Position numbers and translations under genes: made by a program
Notes under the pieces: model-generated
Told to the model about the DNA's origin: nothing
Databases searched by the model: none
What the model saw: the letters and a program-made list of their open reading frames with translations, nothing else
Shown here: positions 60,283-64,000 of the stretch, piece by piece
Numbering within the stretch: the stretch's first letter is position 1
How the letters are laid out: every line of letters starts with the position of its first letter
Assembly (NCBI RefSeq): GCF_028679125.1
Contig: NZ_JAJRCG010000006.1
Span: 1-64,000 of the forward strand
Source: Methanoregula sp.
GTDB lineage: Archaea > Halobacteriota > Methanomicrobia > Methanomicrobiales > Methanospirillaceae
Reading direction: 5' to 3'
DNA: 64,000 nucleotides

Positions 60283-60912
60283 TCAGGATAAGTATCGATC
60301 CACCACATAATCGACAACAGGAAGCGTCATGTAAAGGACCGTACTATACAAGGATCCTGTCAGTGCCACAAGAATGCATATGATGGAGACTACGGGGACG
60401 ACAAGATTTCCCCTCAGGACCCGCCGGATATATTCGGGTTTCAGCGTGGACTCTGCCAGACGGAAACCGGTTGTTGCATACCACCACTGGCAGGTCATGC
60501 CTATACCGATCACAAAGAGGTTTGCCTCAAATACCATTGCACCTATGGACGCGCCGGGGAAGTCACCGGAGAAGGAGGTGGAAAAGGGGAGGAGTGCCAC
60601 AAACATGAGGGTCACGAGGTTGATCCAGATGAACAACTTGTCAGGGACTCTCACAGAATGGAACTGCTGGTGCTGGCTGAGCCAGAATGCTCCCAGGATC
60701 ATGAATGCGAGGACATAATGGAAGAAATCGGAATAGAGCGAGAGGAGTGAATGCAGGGCAAATGCGTTCGACTGGATGAGCGTTGCCTTGTCCGGGAGAT
60801 CAATCCCGATGACCAGGAGTGTCATTGCGAACGCGAAGATGCCATCAGAAAGCGCTTCAAGCCTGCCCTTGGTGAGGTGGGGTTCCTCACTCCGGTTATT
60901 TTCTTCAGCCAT
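60283..60912 (-). CDS. TMEM175-family (DUF1211) potassium channel-like membrane protein
   Basis: 209 aa from ATG at 60912, with GGAGGAAGG before it. The hallmark RLEALSDGIFAFAMTLLVIGIDLP carries the FSD-like motif (here LSDGIFAFAMTL) that forms the filter of prokaryotic TMEM175 channels. About six membrane segments follow, with FWLSQHQQFHSV in helix 3. Bacterial homologs conduct K+ as tetramers. Single gene, convergent with leuB. Confidence 0.86.
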   Translation of the reverse strand: MAEENNRSEEPHLTKGRLEALSDGIFAFAMTLLVIGIDLPDKATLIQSNAFALHSLLSLYSDFFHYVLAFMILGAFWLSQHQQFHSVRVPDKLFIWINLVTLMFVALLPFSTSFSGDFPGASIGAMVFEANLFVIGIGMTCQWWYATTGFRLAESTLKPEYIRRVLRGNLVVPVVSIICILVALTGSLYSTVLYMTLPVVDYVVDRYLS

Positions 60913-60977
60913 AGTATCCTTCCTCCAAACCATGTTTCGGGGTGACTTCTGATCTTACGTTTCCCATCCCCGGGGGT

Positions 60978-61916
60978 TTATTTCAGGTTTTCCTGCGATA
61001 CCGCAGATACGTCCCCGACATTCTCCTCATCCGATGATTTCGAGAGAATGGATCGGAAATATCCAAGGGGCCCTTTTACCTTCCGGCCGGAAACCCGGGC
61101 ACGGTATTCGCTGACGGTCTGTTCACCGGACACATCCTTGATCAGGAATTCAGCCTCCGCACGGCCTTCCTCGACTGCCATCAGGTCAGTCACATCGGTA
61201 ACGGACCCGGCAATTACCATGGTCCTGCCGTTCTTTACTACCGGCACCTCATTGACCTCCACCCAGATCTTCCGCCCGTCGCGGGTGGCCATCTCCAGCC
61301 GGTACGGGGGCTCACGCTTTCCGGATGTAATCGCACGGATCGTCCGCTCAAGGCCGGAGGCGTTCATGGGATGATCGGTGAGGTAATCGGTCCAGGTCCG
61401 TTTCCCTTCTCCCGGGTGACAGCCCAGCAGATCACGGAACCGGGGGCTGACAAATATCAGGGTATGGTCGAGGGTATGGGTATAATACATCTGGCTGCCG
61501 CTCTCCAGCAGGACCATCAGTTCCTCATCCCGCTTCCGCAGGGATTTCTGGTCGTTTTTAAGCGGGGTGATATCCCTGCCTGTTGCAACAATGGATACTA
61601 CTGCCTTGTCAGCACCGAATACGGACTTTGCCGACCAGCTGATGCACCGCAGGCCCTTCTTTGTCTGCATCCACTGCTCCACGATACAGGCATGCGGTGG
61701 CCGGAAGAGCTTGGTCATCTGGGTGGCGATTACATCGGAATAGCGTTCTTCGGTCACCGGCATGAAGACGCTGCCTGCCAGATCTTCCCGGGTCTTCCCG
61801 ACAGTATCGCAATAGGCCTTATTGACAAAAAGGAGACGGCCTTCGAGATTGAACTGTACAATGAGATCCTGCTGGCTCTCAACAAGATCCCGGTATGCTG
61901 CATCCGTGGTATCCAT
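60978..61916 (-). CDS. Two-PAS-domain sensor protein
   Basis: 312 aa without membrane segments. PAS1 (about 8-118) with QDLIVQFNLEGRLLFVNKAYCDTVGKTREDL and SIVATGRDITPLKND; PAS2 (about 125-240) with MYYTHTLDHTLIFVSPRFRDLLG and VIAGSVTDVTDLMAVEEG. There is no histidine kinase, GGDEF or other output domain; the last 70 aa include VSGRKVKGPLGYFRSILSK. It may pass a signal by protein contact. Ligand unknown. Single gene. Confidence 0.86.
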   Translation of the reverse strand: MDTTDAAYRDLVESQQDLIVQFNLEGRLLFVNKAYCDTVGKTREDLAGSVFMPVTEERYSDVIATQMTKLFRPPHACIVEQWMQTKKGLRCISWSAKSVFGADKAVVSIVATGRDITPLKNDQKSLRKRDEELMVLLESGSQMYYTHTLDHTLIFVSPRFRDLLGCHPGEGKRTWTDYLTDHPMNASGLERTIRAITSGKREPPYRLEMATRDGRKIWVEVNEVPVVKNGRTMVIAGSVTDVTDLMAVEEGRAEAEFLIKDVSGEQTVSEYRARVSGRKVKGPLGYFRSILSKSSDEENVGDVSAVSQENLK

Positions 61917-62083
61917 TTCTGACCGCCATTACCTGTGCCGGTTCACGACCGTTTTACCGGAGTGTAAGGAGGGATTTCTCCACCTATGATCATCTGTTTT
62001 TTGACTATTAATGTTGCACGATGCCGTTAAAAAAGGGGGCCACCGCCAGAGAGGGAAGAGGCGGGTGGCCGGACAGTGGGGGA

Positions 62084-62494
62084 TCAGACAACCGCACTGA
62101 TCGTCTGCTGGCCTTCGGCAGCCCTGCGAATCCTGACCGCTGGTGTTTCCGGTATCCTTACGATCCCGACAGAGCGTTCCTTCCCGTATATTACCGCCCG
62201 GAGCATGGACAGGGAGAGGGTAAAATTCCCGGCCCCGAACAGGTCGATATTGAGAGCTTTGCCGGATACAGAGACATGGGCAAGACCCCGGGTCAGTCCG
62301 AGGTAATCGTTCCAGTTCCGGGTGACTTCCTCGACCTGCACGTACATCCGGCCTGAGAGGGCTTTCATGAGGTCAGACTTCCGTATGGCGTACCGGTTCC
62401 CGAGAATGTGCAGCTCGACAATGTCATGCACCTGGCCTTCGTTGTCAAACGCCTGCGACCTTGTCTGCTGGAGATATCCTGCTTTTTCCATCAT
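62084..62494 (-). CDS. Conserved hypothetical protein
   Basis: 136 aa from ATG at 62494 (MMEKAGYLQQTRSQ), with AAGGTGG upstream; the longer frame has no SD. HDIVELHILGNRYAIRKSDLMKALSGRMYVQVEEV and LGLTRGLAHVSVSGKALNIDLF are strand-helix-strand segments, and the end is SVGIVRIPETPAVRIRRAAEG. I do not recognise the family. It lies 113 bp downstream of the CfbD-like gene on the same strand. Confidence 0.62.
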   Translation of the reverse strand: MMEKAGYLQQTRSQAFDNEGQVHDIVELHILGNRYAIRKSDLMKALSGRMYVQVEEVTRNWNDYLGLTRGLAHVSVSGKALNIDLFGAGNFTLSLSMLRAVIYGKERSVGIVRIPETPAVRIRRAAEGQQTISAVV

Positions 62495-62606
62495 ACACGA
62501 CCACCTTTCTGTCGTATACTGGCATTGCCGCGGAGGGTATATATCCCCCCGCCATGCGCAGGGTGAAAGTGATCTGCCGACGAAGATAGTGGGGGGAAAA
62601 CAGGTT

Positions 62607-63728
62607 TCAGGGGGTATGATCCATGCAGGCATTCAGTACCTGCTCGACAAACGACAGGGTCCCGTTGATGCCGGCAAGCGGGGTTGGAGCCAGCCGTATA
62701 CTCCCCCGCAGGGGGGGGATGATACCGACGAAGGCCGCAGTCCCGCTGACCGAACGTTCGAATGAAGACCCGATGACAAGATCGGGATTGTGGATCTGGA
62801 TGAGGTTCTTCACCTGCGAAAGGCCGGCCGCCTCCACCATCGGGACTGGAGCATCACCGGGTGCCGTGCGGGAACCGATGCAGCAGATCTCCGCATCCAG
62901 GTACTGCCGGAGCACCCGGGCGGCAAACGCCGCATACGAGGAACCCGCAAAGACGGCAGCAACCGGGGGATCGTACCGGTGAAGATACTTGTCGCACGCC
63001 CGGACAACACGCTCCTCCTGCTGGTCCAGTTCGGCATAGACCGGATCGCACTCCGCTCCGTCGATCACCTCTCCTATCCTCGTGAACGTGGCACGGATCG
63101 CATCAAACCCCAGCATCCCGCCCAGGTATTCCCCGACACCCGAGGGAAAATCAGTATTGGTGCCAACCGTGAACGCTGATGCGCGGAACGCCCGGTCAAA
63201 CCGGTCGCGGGAGAAAACCGTCCCCACCGGAACCGAAGCAAGGGTAAACAACCGCCGGATCTCCTGCTCGTTCCCCACGGCAAACGGGTCGAACAGGCAT
63301 ACCCCGTCGATATTGACACTCGGGGAGGCGGGATTGATACGGGGCTCCAGCATGGCGAGAGCTTTGGCATACCCGGTCTCGACATTGCCGGAGAATCCCG
63401 GGCTGTCCACAAGGATCACGTCATGCCCGTCAAGCATGGACCGTATATCTTCTCCAAGGATTGCAGGCACGCAGGTCGTGATCACCGCTATCCGCTTGCC
63501 GGTTCCCGAAAGCCCGTCGATCACTTCCACGAGCCGACCCTCGGATCCGAAGATCACGTCATCCTCGCAGATGAACGTGCCATGAAGCGGGGCATGGAGA
63601 AGGGTGGTAGGATAATAGTAACACCCGCTGGAGCCATGGATGACAACCGCGATACCATCAAACCCGGCAAGGCAGGCCGCGGCACCGGTCATGGCACAGG
63701 GCCAGAGAGGATTGTTGCATTCAGGCAT
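62607..63728 (-). CDS. cfbD: Nitrogenase component 1-like protein, probably CfbD
   Basis: 373 aa from ATG at 63728, after GGAGGCGGGC. MPECNNPLWPCAMTGAAACLAGFDGIAVVIHGSSGCYYYP is the Cys pattern of Ni-sirohydrochlorin a,c-diamide reductive cyclase component D (Cys 4, 11, 19 and 36). VITTCVPAILGEDI, VDSPGFSGNVETGYAKAL and DLVIGSSFERSVS complete an NifD-like fold. With CfbC it carries out the reductive cyclisation toward coenzyme F430 of methyl-CoM reductase. The gene overlaps the preceding gene by 8 bp. The other cfb genes are outside the window. Confidence 0.8.
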   Translation of the reverse strand: MPECNNPLWPCAMTGAAACLAGFDGIAVVIHGSSGCYYYPTTLLHAPLHGTFICEDDVIFGSEGRLVEVIDGLSGTGKRIAVITTCVPAILGEDIRSMLDGHDVILVDSPGFSGNVETGYAKALAMLEPRINPASPSVNIDGVCLFDPFAVGNEQEIRRLFTLASVPVGTVFSRDRFDRAFRASAFTVGTNTDFPSGVGEYLGGMLGFDAIRATFTRIGEVIDGAECDPVYAELDQQEERVVRACDKYLHRYDPPVAAVFAGSSYAAFAARVLRQYLDAEICCIGSRTAPGDAPVPMVEAAGLSQVKNLIQIHNPDLVIGSSFERSVSGTAAFVGIIPPLRGSIRLAPTPLAGINGTLSFVEQVLNACMDHTP

Positions 63729-64000
63729 GGATAGCCCGCCTCCAGCGGTGGAGCATCCTCCGTGTCCCGACAGTTCCGATCGCTGCGCTGACCGGAAGGC
63801 GGGAACTCTTGCCAGGAGCGCCGACCACAAGATCCAGAACCGCGGCCAGTTCCTCGGCAGCCAGGATCTCCTCCGCACCTGAAAGGGTGTGGTCAAGTGA
63901 GGCCGGCTTGTTCGCTAGGTCAGAAAAGCCGGCAATCATCTCTTCCTGCCGTACGCATTCCCCGGAAACGGCCTCCTGCCCGTCAATACCGCAGGCACCG
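63721..64000 (-). CDS. Partial gene upstream of cfbD, C-terminal part only
   Basis: The reading frame enters from the right edge and ends at 63721 after about 92 codons: GACGIDGQEAVSGECVRQEEM and then two helical stretches, SGAEEILAAEELAAVLDLVV and GTVGTRRMLHRWRRAIHA. It is cotranscribed with cfbD (8-bp overlap). One of cfbB, cfbC or cfbE would be expected; the visible part does not allow a choice, and the cysteine spacing (C at the third visible codon and VSGEC) is compatible with a CfbC-like tail only as a guess. Confidence 0.5.
   Translation of the reverse strand, partial: GACGIDGQEAVSGECVRQEEMIAGFSDLANKPASLDHTLSGAEEILAAEELAAVLDLVVGAPGKSSRLPVSAAIGTVGTRRMLHRWRRAIHA

Overview
The window comes from a hydrogenotrophic methanogenic archaeon, most likely a Methanomicrobiales member of the Methanoregula/Methanosphaerula type. 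Support: a CfbD-like factor F430 biosynthesis gene, archaeal-type genes (diphthine synthase, NusA-like KH protein, TtuA-type thiolase with its ubiquitin-like partner, PolB2, class III prepilins), moderately GC-rich coding DNA with strong GGAGG ribosome-binding sites, and A/T-rich archaeal promoters. The genus is inference; no rRNA or tRNA gene was seen. No CRISPR array or intact insertion sequence was recognised.

Region 1 (1-16.5 kb) is a pilin island on the minus strand. Eleven archaeal type IV pilin-like genes alternate between a long type (about 230-317 aa) and a short type (about 178-217 aa) in three transcription units, read right to left from near 1600, 12490 and 16490. Each unit starts about 100 nt downstream of the same A/T-rich promoter block. 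Between the units lies gene-poor DNA with three copies of a 120-160 bp dispersed repeat, a DUF4143-type AAA ATPase, a RelE/ParE-like toxin-antitoxin pair, an intact and a truncated SAM methyltransferase, and a secreted beta-rich protein.

Region 2 (16.6-21.8 kb) is a complete five-gene peptide/nickel-type ABC importer. Region 3 (23.2-30.8 kb) is a sulfur and iron-sulfur island: moaE, moaD and a ThiF/MoeB E1-like gene; iscU and a cysteine desulfurase; a small HTH regulator with a cysteine-rich tail; larE, fdhD, a TtuA-like tRNA thiolase with its ubiquitin-like sulfur carrier, and nadA.

Region 4 (31.5-37 kb) holds a possible DNA-damage-tolerance cluster: a SRAP (HMCES/YedK-type) protein divergent from a three-gene operon of an apparently inactivated RadA/RecA-like protein, a small protein and a PolB2-like polymerase with altered motif C. 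An Rsm22-type rRNA methyltransferase gene follows. Region 5 (37-44 kb) has a membrane protein with a duplicated extracytoplasmic domain and a three-gene operon of large pilin-signal surface proteins, two of which carry PKD domains and beta-helix-like repeats.

Region 6 (44.4-64 kb) is mostly housekeeping. It contains a radical SAM protein with a catalytic cis-prenyltransferase, a second degenerate cis-prenyltransferase suggesting a heteromeric enzyme, and feoB with a DtxR-FeoA regulator. A RecA-like protein and a RecA-GTPase fusion are transcribed divergently from that regulator across a 55-bp region with two DtxR-like palindromes. Then come dphB, a DUF357 protein, a UPF0104 membrane protein, a DUF151 nuclease-like protein, hisE, a nusA-like gene, a SIMPL-domain protein, an isopropylmalate-type leuC-leuD-leuB operon, a TMEM175-like channel, a PAS sensor and cfbD.
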